The translations under genes were made by a program, and so were the position numbers. The notes beneath the pieces were generated by a model, which was given only the letters and a program-made list of their open reading frames with translations, was not told the origin of the DNA and made no database searches. Positions 8,115 to 15,971 of a DNA stretch of 64,000 nt are shown one piece after another; the stretch's first letter is position 1; the number at the start of each line of letters is the position of its first letter. This DNA is from Candidatus Gastranaerophilales bacterium (lineage in GTDB: Bacteria; Cyanobacteriota; Vampirovibrionia; Gastranaerophilales; Gastranaerophilaceae), in the NCBI GenBank assembly GCA_944326615.1, contig CALVEO010000002.1, positions 36,245 through 100,244 on the forward strand, given 5' to 3'.

Positions 8115-8521
8115 TTAGCGATTGAATATTATTATGTTTGTTCTACTTCTAAATTTATACGTAAGTTCATTCGATTTCTTCTTCACAGAAGAATATAAAT
8201 TATAAGTATCAGCAAAAACCTGCTGTTCAGAACCGTCCTTTGCTCTTAATATAATCCGGTATTTATTTTTTGATGGCGTCCGTACCTAATTCTTTTACCT
8301 CTAAAACCAACAGAATCTATTGAATTTGGAGGCATCAAAATTTGTGTTTCAACACTTCCAAGATATCTTGTTCTGTATACAATACAAGTATTTTTCTGCC
8401 AATTACATTTCAAAACTTCTTTTCTGTATACAGGAATGAATGGAGAGAAACTTGCCAAAATAGATACAGAAGTAATAAGAATAATTAGAATTTCTGACCT
8501 TGAAATTTTAGAACCAAACAC
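8115..8521 (-). pseudogene. frameshifted gene for small membrane-anchored protein
   Basis: The first part (8521 down to about 8285) encodes a start with one membrane helix (about residues 9-30) and a beta-rich continuation. The frame then runs into a stop at 8246. A second frame on the same strand, open from about 8285 to the stop at 8115-8117, continues naturally: 'RTPSKNKYRIILRAKDGSEQ' and then 'QVFADTYNLYSSVKKKS'. A single missing base between about 8262 and 8286 explains the break. It is either a real inactivating mutation or a sequence error. The family is unknown. The joined product would be about 135 residues. Confidence 0.6.
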
Positions 8522-8551
8522 AATAACTAACCTTTATAAATAAGTTTTGGT

Positions 8552-8596
8552 AAAAAAAAGATTCATTATTAATTCTAAATAATGAATCTTTTTTTT
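8552..8596 (-). terminator. rho-independent terminator of rpaB
   Basis: AAAGATTCATTA and TAATGAATCTTT form a long stem around an 11-base loop, flanked by A and T runs on the two sides. It lies just after the rpaB stop and could act in both directions. Confidence 0.8.
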
Positions 8597-8602
8597 CTAA
8601 TT

Positions 8603-9361
8603 TTAGCTTATTCTTTGAAACATATAGCCAATTCCGCGTGCAGTCAAAATTAATTCCGGATTTGCAGGATCTGCTTCTAATTTAGAACGCAATCTTGAAA
8701 TATGGACATCAACAACCCTTGTATCAATTCTGTGATCCGGCGGATAAGCCCAAACATGCTGCAATATTTCATTTCTTGAAAAAGCTTGACCAGAATTATT
8801 TACCAAAAGTTCTAACAAGCTAAATTCCATACCAGTCAAACGTATTCTTTCATTTTTTCTAAATACCTGACGACGTGCAGTATCAATTTTAATATTACCT
8901 GTTGTAATAACATTTTTAGTAACCTTACCGGCAGGAGTTACAGTTTCTCTGTTATTTGTTCTTCTTAATACAGCCTTAACCCTTGCTTCAAGTTCTTTCG
9001 GGCTAAAAGGCTTTATAACATAGTCATCTGCACCTAATTCAAGCCCGGTAATTCTTTCAGAAACATCACCTAATGCAGTTAATATAATAATAGGCACATC
9101 AGATGTTCTTCTTATTTCTCTAGTAACCCCGTAGCCGTCCATTTTAGGCATCATAACATCTAGAACTACTAAATCAGGATTATATTTATTAAAAGCATTA
9201 ACTGCTTCTTCACCATCTTGTGCAGTATATACATCATAACCTGCCATTTTTAATCTAGTTTCTAAAATTCTTCTTATACTTGCTTCATCATCAGCTAAAA
9301 GTATTCTTTGACGGTCTTCTGTTTCATTAGACATTTCCGCATTTTCAGTCATAGTCTTCAT
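8603..9361 (-). CDS. rpaB: OmpR-family response regulator, RpaB-like
   Basis: The receiver domain (about 18-135) has the acidic pair in 'LLADDEASIRR', the phosphoacceptor Asp in 'LVVLDVMMPKMDGYG', Thr in 'IIILTALGD' and Lys in 'YVIKPFSPKE'. The winged-helix output domain (about 150-250) ends 'RGIGYMFQRI'. Phrases such as 'RRILETRLKMAGYDV', 'ITGLELGADDYV' and 'RLTGMEFSLLELLV' are those of cyanobacterial RpaB/Ycf27, which controls light-stress and growth genes there. No partner kinase is nearby. AGAGGA precedes the ATG and a terminator follows. In a non-photosynthetic relative its targets must differ. Confidence 0.9.
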   Translation of the reverse strand: MKTMTENAEMSNETEDRQRILLADDEASIRRILETRLKMAGYDVYTAQDGEEAVNAFNKYNPDLVVLDVMMPKMDGYGVTREIRRTSDVPIIILTALGDVSERITGLELGADDYVIKPFSPKELEARVKAVLRRTNNRETVTPAGKVTKNVITTGNIKIDTARRQVFRKNERIRLTGMEFSLLELLVNNSGQAFSRNEILQHVWAYPPDHRIDTRVVDVHISRLRSKLEADPANPELILTARGIGYMFQRIS

Positions 9362-9557
9362 TTCCTCTGTTACAATAATCTAACACCTTAAATATAACAC
9401 AAATATAAAATATTACAAAATATTGATTTTTTTAAATTTTTTTTAATATTTGTATATATATATTAATTTAATTTTGTAAAAAAAGCAAGTACTTTTAAAA
9501 ATTTTTTTTTTAAGCAGACTATATTAAAATATAGCCGGAAGTGTGATGTATTTCTTC

Positions 9558-9587
9558 ATAGCTTTAATTGTAAGATATAGCTTTAAT
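9558..9587. promoter_or_regulatory. 11-bp direct repeats before XRE gene
   Basis: ATAGCTTTAAT occurs at 9558-9568 and 9577-9587, 19 bp apart, directly before the ATG at 9595. This is a possible binding site for the small XRE protein encoded there. Confidence 0.35.
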
Positions 9588-9594
9588 AGAAAGT

Positions 9595-9819
9595 ATGGAG
9601 AAAAAAAATAATAAATATCACAATATTATTGCAGAAAATATTAAAAAATTGAGGAAAAAAGCCAAAATTTCACAGGAAAATATGGCTGAAAAGCTAAATT
9701 GTTCGCGTGAATTTATTAGCAGAGTAGAGAATTGTAAAGAACGTGTGAGTCTTAATATGCTGCTAAAAATTTCAGAACTATTCAAAGTCAATCCAAGCTC
9801 TTTATTTAAAGAGTCTTAG
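9595..9819 (+). CDS. small XRE-family HTH protein
   Basis: This 74-residue protein is essentially one HTH_3 domain: 'IAENIKKLRKKAKISQENMA', the recognition helix region 'CSREFISRVENCKERVS', and a closing helix 'MLLKISELFKVNPSSLF'. Stand-alone domains of this size act as dimeric repressors. Its last 14 bases overlap the 3' end of kdsB on the other strand. The ribosome-binding site is weak. Two direct repeats precede the start. No neighbour indicates its target. Confidence 0.8.
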   Translation: MEKKNNKYHNIIAENIKKLRKKAKISQENMAEKLNCSREFISRVENCKERVSLNMLLKISELFKVNPSSLFKES

Positions 9820-10537
9820 CTGCAATATTTTTAAACTTCTCTAAATCTTCTGCAGTATCAATTCCGACAGGTACAAAATCAACAATTGAAGTTTTTATCT
9901 TCATACCATTTTGTAATGCACGCAGCTGTTCCAGACTCTCAGCCTGTTCATAGTCTGATTGTGGAAGTTCTGTCATTTTAATTAAAGCATTGCGTTTATA
10001 GCCGTAAATACCCAGATGCCCGTAAAAACTCGCTTTACCGGCATTCCTTTCAAATGGGATTTTTGAACGCGAAAAATACATAGCAAAGCCGGAATTATCA
10101 ATAACGCATTTAACAAGGTTCGGATTTTCAGCTTCTTCAGGAGTAATTTGTCTAATCAATGTAGAAATATCTGCACCGGCATCATTTTTAACATTTCTAA
10201 TAACTTCATCAATACTTTCTGGTTTTATTAAAGGCTCATCTCCCTGCAAATTTACAATAAAAGAAATTTCCGGATGACGTAAAACGACTTCTTTAATCCT
10301 GTCTGAGCCGCACTTATGGTTAACCGAAGTCATTTCAACATTCCCGCCAAATTCCTTGACTGCATTAAATATTCTTTCATCATCTGTTGCAACAATAATA
10401 ATATCAGTAAGTTTAGACTGCATAGCTTTCTCATAAACCCACTGTATAACAGGTTTCCCTTCAACTTTAATTAATGGTTTCCCTTCCAATCTTGATGAAC
10501 CGTATCTTGCAGGAATAACTATTGCAGTCTCATTCAT
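9806..10537 (-). CDS. kdsB: 3-deoxy-manno-octulosonate cytidylyltransferase (CMP-KDO synthetase)
   Basis: It activates KDO with CTP to CMP-KDO for the inner core of lipopolysaccharide, in the cytoplasm. The 243-residue length fits the family (about 245-255). Diagnostic segments are the nucleotide-binding start 'VIPARYGSSRLEGKPL', 'IIVATDDERI', 'GSDRIKEV', and the Mg-binding 'VNLQGDEPLI'. It is the last gene of accD-accA-prmA-kdsB, 5 bp after prmA. With lptA and lptC elsewhere in the window it shows an LPS-bearing outer membrane. Confidence 0.95.
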   Translation of the reverse strand: MNETAIVIPARYGSSRLEGKPLIKVEGKPVIQWVYEKAMQSKLTDIIIVATDDERIFNAVKEFGGNVEMTSVNHKCGSDRIKEVVLRHPEISFIVNLQGDEPLIKPESIDEVIRNVKNDAGADISTLIRQITPEEAENPNLVKCVIDNSGFAMYFSRSKIPFERNAGKASFYGHLGIYGYKRNALIKMTELPQSDYEQAESLEQLRALQNGMKIKTSIVDFVPVGIDTAEDLEKFKNIAAKTL

Positions 10538-10542
10538 ATTTA

Positions 10543-11451
10543 TTAATCAACCTTTCTTACTATTAATGCAGTCCATTGATCTTGATGAGTTTCTTCTATC
10601 ATTTCAAGATTAAATTTTTTTACTGCATCGATCACTACAGATTTTTTTTCATCCAAAATTCCTGACAAAACAAGAATTGCTTTGTCATTCATAATATTTT
10701 TTAAATCGCCCATAATTTCTGCTAAAACACTATGAAGAATATTAGCTAAAACAAAATCAAATTTTTCTGATACTTTGTCAGCAGTATTTAATTCAAATTT
10801 ACATTCAACATTGTTCTTCAATGCGTTTTCCTTTGCAACATCAATTACTGTATCATCATTATCACAGCCGTAAACATAAGAGGCGCCGAATTTTTTTGCA
10901 CAAATTGCCAGAATTCCCGAACCTGTACCAATATCAGCAACCTTCGCACCTTCAGGCATATATTTTTCAATAGCCTTCATACAAAGCTGTGTTGTCTGAT
11001 GAGTTCCCGTTCCAAATGCACAACCAGGTTCAAGTCTGATAACAACTTCATCGGATTTTGAATTATACACCAGCCAGTCAGGAACAACAACTATTTTATC
11101 AGAAACTCTTGTTATACCCCACTTTTCTTTCCATTTTTTTGACCAATCTTCATTGGATTTGTTTGAAATTACGAACTCCCAGCTTCCAAGTTCTTCATCA
11201 GTAAGTCCGCGGGATTTTAAAAGTTCACGCTCATCTTTTAAAAGCTGAGACAAATTTTTAGGCTCAAAGGTAAGAAAAACTTTTAAAGTTCCCTCGGTTG
11301 TAGATATCATTTCAAGGTCTTTATAAGTTTCTTCAGCAAGAACAACACCTTCACAAGGTAGATTTTCGAAACAAAAATCTGATACAATATCTTCAATTTG
11401 AGGGTTGATTCTTATTTGTAACTCTGTATAAACAGCTTGCTTTCCAGACAT
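10543..11451 (-). CDS. prmA: ribosomal protein L11 methyltransferase
   Basis: An N-terminal substrate-recognition domain of about 110 residues is followed by a class I SAM-dependent methyltransferase fold. 'VRLEPGCAFGTGTHQTTQLC' and 'ADIGTGSGILAICAKKFGA' bind SAM, and 'DFVLANILHSVL' holds the NxL-type active loop. It methylates ribosomal protein L11. The 302-residue length is normal. Its start lies 2 bp after accA, so it is co-transcribed with the acetyl-CoA carboxylase genes and kdsB; the ribosome-binding site sits in the accA 3' end. Confidence 0.93.
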   Translation of the reverse strand: MSGKQAVYTELQIRINPQIEDIVSDFCFENLPCEGVVLAEETYKDLEMISTTEGTLKVFLTFEPKNLSQLLKDERELLKSRGLTDEELGSWEFVISNKSNEDWSKKWKEKWGITRVSDKIVVVPDWLVYNSKSDEVVIRLEPGCAFGTGTHQTTQLCMKAIEKYMPEGAKVADIGTGSGILAICAKKFGASYVYGCDNDDTVIDVAKENALKNNVECKFELNTADKVSEKFDFVLANILHSVLAEIMGDLKNIMNDKAILVLSGILDEKKSVVIDAVKKFNLEMIEETHQDQWTALIVRKVD

Positions 11452-11453
11452 TT

Positions 11454-12410
11454 CTAACCTTCTAAAAAAGCTCCCATTTTTCTGAATTTTTGGTAGCGTT
11501 TTTCTTTCAAATCTTCAGGAGGCAGTTTTGAAAGCTCATCAAGACTTTCCAGAATAGTTTTTTTCATATTAGCCGAAATTTCTTCATAGTTTGTATGAGC
11601 ACCGCCTGTCGGTTCTTTAATTTCACCGTCAATAATATCAAAATGAAGTAAATCTTTTGCTGTAATTCTTAAAGCATCAGCAGCTTCAGAAGCTTTTGAA
11701 GCATCACGCCAGAGAATTGAAGCGCAACCTTCAGGAGAAATTACCGTATAGTAAGCATGCTCCAGCAAAAATACTTTATCAGCAACAGCAAGCCCTAATG
11801 CACCGCCTGAACAGCCTTCGCCTGTAATAATTGCAATTACCGGAACTTTCAGTTTTGCCATCTGCATTAAATTTACAGCAATTGCACCGCCCTGGTTAGT
11901 TTCTTCTGCGCTGATTCCAGGATATGCCCCAGGGGTATCAATAAGTGTAACAATAGGAATATGAAATTTACTTGCATGCTTAAAAAGTCTCAAAGCCTTT
12001 CTGTATCCTTGAGGCTGCGGCATACCAAAATTATATTCCAAATTTTCTTTAGTAGATTTACCCTTCATTGTACCAATAATCATTACAGGCCTGCCGTCAA
12101 TTTTTGCAAGCCCGCCTATTATTGCTCTGTCATCCATTCCTTCTCTATCACCATGAAGTTCGACAAAATCTTCACAAATATAGTTTACATAATCCATAAA
12201 ATTAGGTCTTTCAGGATGTCTTGCAATCTGAAGTTTCTGTGAAGGTTTAAGATTTGAATAAAGTTCTTTTCTATAATCTTCTGCTTGTTGTTCAAAAGTT
12301 TCAATTTCTTTATTGAGATCCATGCCTGACTCCAAACTTATCTTTTTTAATTCTTCAATTTTTTCCTGAATTTCTAAAATAGGTTTTTCAAAATCTAAAA
12401 CTGCTGTCAT
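11454..12410 (-). CDS. accA: acetyl-CoA carboxylase carboxyltransferase subunit alpha
   Basis: It is one half of the carboxyltransferase that moves CO2 from biotin to acetyl-CoA to give malonyl-CoA for fatty acid synthesis. The 318-residue protein shows 'RPNFMDYVNYICEDFVELHG', 'TPGAYPGISAEE', 'GEGCSGGALGLAVAD' and 'VISPEGCASILWRDA', all typical of AccA. A GAGGAT ribosome-binding site precedes the ATG. It follows accD by 12 bp, giving balanced expression of the two subunits of the alpha2beta2 complex. Confidence 0.96.
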   Translation of the reverse strand: MTAVLDFEKPILEIQEKIEELKKISLESGMDLNKEIETFEQQAEDYRKELYSNLKPSQKLQIARHPERPNFMDYVNYICEDFVELHGDREGMDDRAIIGGLAKIDGRPVMIIGTMKGKSTKENLEYNFGMPQPQGYRKALRLFKHASKFHIPIVTLIDTPGAYPGISAEETNQGGAIAVNLMQMAKLKVPVIAIITGEGCSGGALGLAVADKVFLLEHAYYTVISPEGCASILWRDASKASEAADALRITAKDLLHFDIIDGEIKEPTGGAHTNYEEISANMKKTILESLDELSKLPPEDLKEKRYQKFRKMGAFLEG

Positions 12411-12422
12411 AAATTTATCCTC

Positions 12423-13295
12423 TTACTGTACGACTTTATGCATTTCCAAAATTTTGGCGAGAGTATTTCTTAAATCTTTGCGTGCAGAAACAATATCGAC
12501 TTGTCCGTATTTAAGCAAATATTCTGCTGTCTGAAAGTCAGACGGCAATTTTTGCCTGATAGTCTGCTCAATTACACGTCTTCCTGCAAAACCAATTCTT
12601 GCACCTTGTTCGGCAACAATAATATCACCGAGCATGCCAAAACTTGCAGTAACACCGCCGAATGTAGGCTCTGTCAAAAGATTTATATATAGCAAACCTT
12701 CATCATCAAGTTTTGATACAGCGCATGAAGTTTTGGCCATTTGCATAAGACTTAGTGCACTTTCCTGCATTCTTGCACCGCCTGAAGAAGTTATTGCAAG
12801 AACAGGCAGCTTAAGTTCTATCGCTTTTTCTATAATTCTTGTAACTTTTTCTCCAACAACGCTCCCCATAGAACCGCCCATAAAATCAAAGTCCATAACA
12901 GCTGTTGCAACTTTGTTCCCCAAAATTGCACCAATTCCTGTTACAACAGCATCATTAAGGCCTGTTTTTTTCTGTGCTTTTTCAAGACGAGATTTATAAC
13001 TTTCAGTATCAGAAAATTCAAGAGGATCTGCTGGTTTTATATCTGTAAATAATTCTTCAAAAGAATTTTCATCAAATAACTGTTTTATGCGTGTTCTTGC
13101 ATTTATCCTGAAATGATAATCACAAATCGGACAAACCATATCATTTTTAATTAAATCTTCTTTTAAAAGCTGGGCATCACAGTGAACACATTTAGTCCAT
13201 AAGTCAGGATCCATATCTAATTCCACTCTGCCTTCGAGCTGTCTGCGCTGTAATTGTGCCTGTTTTCTTTTCTCAAACCAATCTTGAACTGTCAT
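12423..13295 (-). CDS. accD: acetyl-CoA carboxylase carboxyltransferase subunit beta
   Basis: This partner of AccA has the N-terminal C4 zinc finger (CVHC ... CPIC, about residues 36-58) that is unique to bacterial AccD. The crotonase-like carboxyltransferase core contains 'MGGSMGSVVGEK', 'ITSSGGARMQES' and 'EPTFGGVTASFG'. The 290-residue length is normal. It heads the operon accD-accA-prmA-kdsB, with AAGGGA before its start. Confidence 0.96.
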   Translation of the reverse strand: MTVQDWFEKRKQAQLQRRQLEGRVELDMDPDLWTKCVHCDAQLLKEDLIKNDMVCPICDYHFRINARTRIKQLFDENSFEELFTDIKPADPLEFSDTESYKSRLEKAQKKTGLNDAVVTGIGAILGNKVATAVMDFDFMGGSMGSVVGEKVTRIIEKAIELKLPVLAITSSGGARMQESALSLMQMAKTSCAVSKLDDEGLLYINLLTEPTFGGVTASFGMLGDIIVAEQGARIGFAGRRVIEQTIRQKLPSDFQTAEYLLKYGQVDIVSARKDLRNTLAKILEMHKVVQ

Positions 13296-13399
13296 ATAAT
13301 ATATCCCTTAAATAATAATTTTATTCAAATACAAAATAATTATACAACCAAAAAATTTTATAGCAAATTTTTACATTTACACGTTTTACAAATCATATT

Positions 13400-14152
13400 A
13401 TGAAAATATCTCAATACAATTCTCCAAAATCAAAAATTGGATTTAGTTCATTTAATTTCAAAAAATTGGACAATGTAAAAATATTTGAAGATTTTAAAGC
13501 AAAGTTAATAAATAACGATAAGGAAATGGACTGTTTTGTCAGAATGAAAACAGCCCCTAACAGATTTTTTATAAGCGTAAATACAAATGATAACAAAATA
13601 CTCGGTGAAAACACATCAAATACACCGCATGAAGGTATATTATATAACTGTATAATTAATAATATTAGCCATAACCCGAAAATCAAAGGGATAGGTTCAG
13701 TAATGCGCCTTGGAGATATTATTATGACGCTCGAAAATAAAATACCTAAAATACAATTATTTTCAATTGGACAGGCAGTATATTTTCATTCAAAGTTTAA
13801 ATTTGAACCGGCAATAACCGATTTTATGGAAATTAAAAGCTATATAGCAGGAGATATAGCAAATAAATTGTACGACAAACGCTTCTCAAAATTTACCGCA
13901 AAAGCTTTAAAGTGGCTTGATAGTGACAATATACCTAAAATAGAAAAAATTAAACAAGGTAACAAACTTTTATACGAATATATAGCTGCCGTAAACAAAT
14001 ATAAATTGAACAGAGACGAAGATTTTATTCTTTCTCCCGGTTTTGATATGGAACTAAAAAGAGAAGATGTAATAAAAAACAAAGATTTTTTCAATAAACT
14101 TTTTAAAAAATCAGGAATAGATTATCAAATTAGTGATTGCGATTCTTATTAA
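13400..14152 (+). CDS. hypothetical protein with N-terminal F-motif
   Basis: This 250-residue soluble protein matches no family I know. Its N-terminus, polar and disordered, contains 'SKIGFSSFNFKK' at residues 11-22. It resembles the short phenylalanine motif seen at the N-termini of several other lineage-specific proteins in this window. A mixed alpha/beta region with 'GIGSVMRLGDIIMTLENK' and a Lys-rich helical C-terminus follow; the 'GIGSVMRLGD' stretch loosely recalls acyltransferase-like folds but is too weak to call. Its 3' end overlaps the convergent protease gene by 23 bp. Confidence 0.65.
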   Translation: MKISQYNSPKSKIGFSSFNFKKLDNVKIFEDFKAKLINNDKEMDCFVRMKTAPNRFFISVNTNDNKILGENTSNTPHEGILYNCIINNISHNPKIKGIGSVMRLGDIIMTLENKIPKIQLFSIGQAVYFHSKFKFEPAITDFMEIKSYIAGDIANKLYDKRFSKFTAKALKWLDSDNIPKIEKIKQGNKLLYEYIAAVNKYKLNRDEDFILSPGFDMELKREDVIKNKDFFNKLFKKSGIDYQISDCDSY

Positions 14153-14912
14153 TAAAAAATTTTCTCATATCATCGGAAATCTGAACATTCTGTAACGCCA
14201 TGTGATATTTTCTCAAATTTGCAATAGCCTCTTGTTCTTCTAACAAATCTCTTTTAGGAAACTTTATAGAAGCTTTAACTTTTTCAAATTCGGTAGGAGA
14301 TTTTCTGTCAATAAATTTTGCAATAATTTCATCAATATTGCTGCCGCCAATACCATATTTAGAAGACACTTCTGCAGTATCGGCTCCCTGCGGAAGAGTA
14401 TAAAGCCAATTTATAGTAAGCCTGTCTCCTTCAGATATAGAATTTACCCCCTTTTGATGCGGAGTATACATAATATCAGAAGGGTTATGACTGTGCCCCA
14501 GCCCCACAGCATGCCCTATTTCATGCAAAATTGTGTGATATACTTCCCCCTCATCCATATAATCAGCATGAACAAGCCCCTCCGTAAGCCCGATTGCGAC
14601 TTCTGCGCCGTATAATCTGTTAGAGCCGTCAAAATTAAAATAACAATGTCCGAGCGCTTTTCGCTCAACCCTTTTCCAATCTACATTAACATTCGATTCC
14701 AAAAGAGTATTTACGACCTTAAAAGCTACTCTTCCTTTTGTTGCAGACTCCCACTCATTAAGAGCTCTTATTACCATCTGCCTGTACTTATATTCCTGCC
14801 CCTGTTTTGAATAAAATTTCATAGGCGCAATATATACCTTCAAAGGCATAAATGTCCAGCGCATTATTCGTCCGTTTTTTAAAGATTCAGCAACATAAGT
14901 ATATTTTTTCAT
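14130..14912 (-). CDS. matrixin-type zinc metalloprotease
   Basis: The zinc-binding metzincin signature HEIGHAVGLGH is at residues 130-140. A Met-turn follows at 'SDIMY' (about 146-150), placing it in the matrixin (M10-like) group. Residues 17-125 form the usual upper subdomain. The last 85 residues are extra and helical. No signal peptide is visible: the N-terminus is 'MKKYTYVAESLKNGRIMRWT', which is unusual because known matrixins act outside the cytoplasm. The ribosome-binding site is poor, so a different upstream start is possible but none with a signal sequence is visible. It is monocistronic, divergent from ybaB. Confidence 0.85.
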   Translation of the reverse strand: MKKYTYVAESLKNGRIMRWTFMPLKVYIAPMKFYSKQGQEYKYRQMVIRALNEWESATKGRVAFKVVNTLLESNVNVDWKRVERKALGHCYFNFDGSNRLYGAEVAIGLTEGLVHADYMDEGEVYHTILHEIGHAVGLGHSHNPSDIMYTPHQKGVNSISEGDRLTINWLYTLPQGADTAEVSSKYGIGGSNIDEIIAKFIDRKSPTEFEKVKASIKFPKRDLLEEQEAIANLRKYHMALQNVQISDDMRKFFINKNRNH

Positions 14913-15008
14913 ATTTTTATTATATAATAAATTGTTGTAAAAACCAATTGTGTTACAATAGGGATAGAGAAAGTAAAATAATCAATTCAGACTTAGGAGA
15001 GAAAACTT

Positions 15009-15344
15009 ATGAACATTATGCAAATGATGAAACAAGCTCAAAGCTTGCAAAAAAAATTAAAAGACACCCAGGAAGAACTTGCTAATCTTGAAATAACAGG
15101 AGAAGCTGCAAATGGTGCAGTAAAAGTTATCTGCGACGGACAAGGTAAATTTAAGTCAATTAAATTAACTGCAGAAGCTGTTAATCCTGAAAATCCGTCA
15201 TCTGTAGATACAGATACTGTAGAAATGCTTGAAGATATTATTTCTTCTGCTATTAAACAGGCAAGCGACAAAGCTTCAAAAACAATGGAAGCTAAAATGA
15301 AATCTGTTACAGGCGGTATAAATATTCCGGGATTAAATTTCTAA
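15009..15344 (+). CDS. ybaB: YbaB/EbfC nucleoid-associated protein
   Basis: This 111-residue dimeric DNA-binding protein has the family layout: N-terminal helix 'MMKQAQSLQKKLKDTQEELA', central beta hairpin 'GAVKVICDGQGKFKSIKLT', and a C-terminal helix with 'DIISSAIKQASDKASKTME'. It starts after AGGAGAGA. Its TAA overlaps the ATG of recR (TAATG), the widespread ybaB-recR arrangement, which links it to DNA repair and nucleoid structure. Confidence 0.94.
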   Translation: MNIMQMMKQAQSLQKKLKDTQEELANLEITGEAANGAVKVICDGQGKFKSIKLTAEAVNPENPSSVDTDTVEMLEDIISSAIKQASDKASKTMEAKMKSVTGGINIPGLNF

Positions 15345-15940
15345 TGATTTACCCGAAATCAATAGCTTCTTTAATAGAACATTTCCAAAAATTTCCCTCT
15401 GTAGGGCCAAAATCTGCCCAAAGAATGGCATTTTATCTTTTGAGAATGCCAAAATCCGAGGTGGAAAAATTTGCACAGAGCATGATTGATGCCAAAGAAA
15501 ACACTAAAACGTGTGATATATGCTTTAATCTTTCTTCAACAAGCCCCTGTGAAATCTGCCAATCTCCAACGCGTGATAAGTCGACAATTTGCGTTGTTGC
15601 AGAAACCAAAGACTTGATTGCCGTTGAAAAGACAAATGAATATAAAGGTTTATATCATGTTTTGCAGGGCTTAATTTCGCCTATGGACGGAATTGGGGCT
15701 GATGATATAAGAATAAAAGAACTTCTTAATCGTCTTACGGATGAGAAGGTTAGAGAGGTAATCCTTGCACTCAGTCCTTCAGTGGAAGGAGAAGCTACAA
15801 GTCTTTATTTAAGCAAACTTATAAAACCATTCGGGATAAAAATTTCCAGAATAGCATTCGGTCTGCCTGTAGGGGCAGACCTTGAATATGCTGATGAAAT
15901 TACTATAGCAAAAGCCATTGAAGGAAGACGGGAAATTTAA
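15344..15940 (+). CDS. recR: recombination mediator protein RecR
   Basis: The 198-residue protein has the RecR order: helix-hairpin-helix 'FQKFPSVGPKSAQRMAFYLL', the C4 zinc finger (CDIC ... CEIC, about residues 55-70), a Toprim domain with 'CVVAETKDLIAVEK' and 'YHVLQGLISPMDGIG', and a C-terminal Walker-B-like region. It works with RecF/RecO in loading RecA on gapped DNA. Start codon overlap with ybaB indicates translational coupling. Confidence 0.96.
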   Translation: MIYPKSIASLIEHFQKFPSVGPKSAQRMAFYLLRMPKSEVEKFAQSMIDAKENTKTCDICFNLSSTSPCEICQSPTRDKSTICVVAETKDLIAVEKTNEYKGLYHVLQGLISPMDGIGADDIRIKELLNRLTDEKVREVILALSPSVEGEATSLYLSKLIKPFGIKISRIAFGLPVGADLEYADEITIAKAIEGRREI

Positions 15941-15971
15941 GCATTATAACAAATATTATAATTTTTTCAAC

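Noticed and set aside
8262..8286. Programmed -1 frameshift site
   Set aside because: The A run is not in the heptamer phase needed, and no stimulatory structure is evident.
8246..8521. 91-residue complete gene
   Set aside because: The following frame continues the protein naturally after a one-base shift, so the 91-residue version is truncated.
12634..12999. 121-codon plus-strand frame opposite accD
   Set aside because: It is antisense to a conserved accD core, has no ribosome-binding site and a composition typical of a reverse frame.
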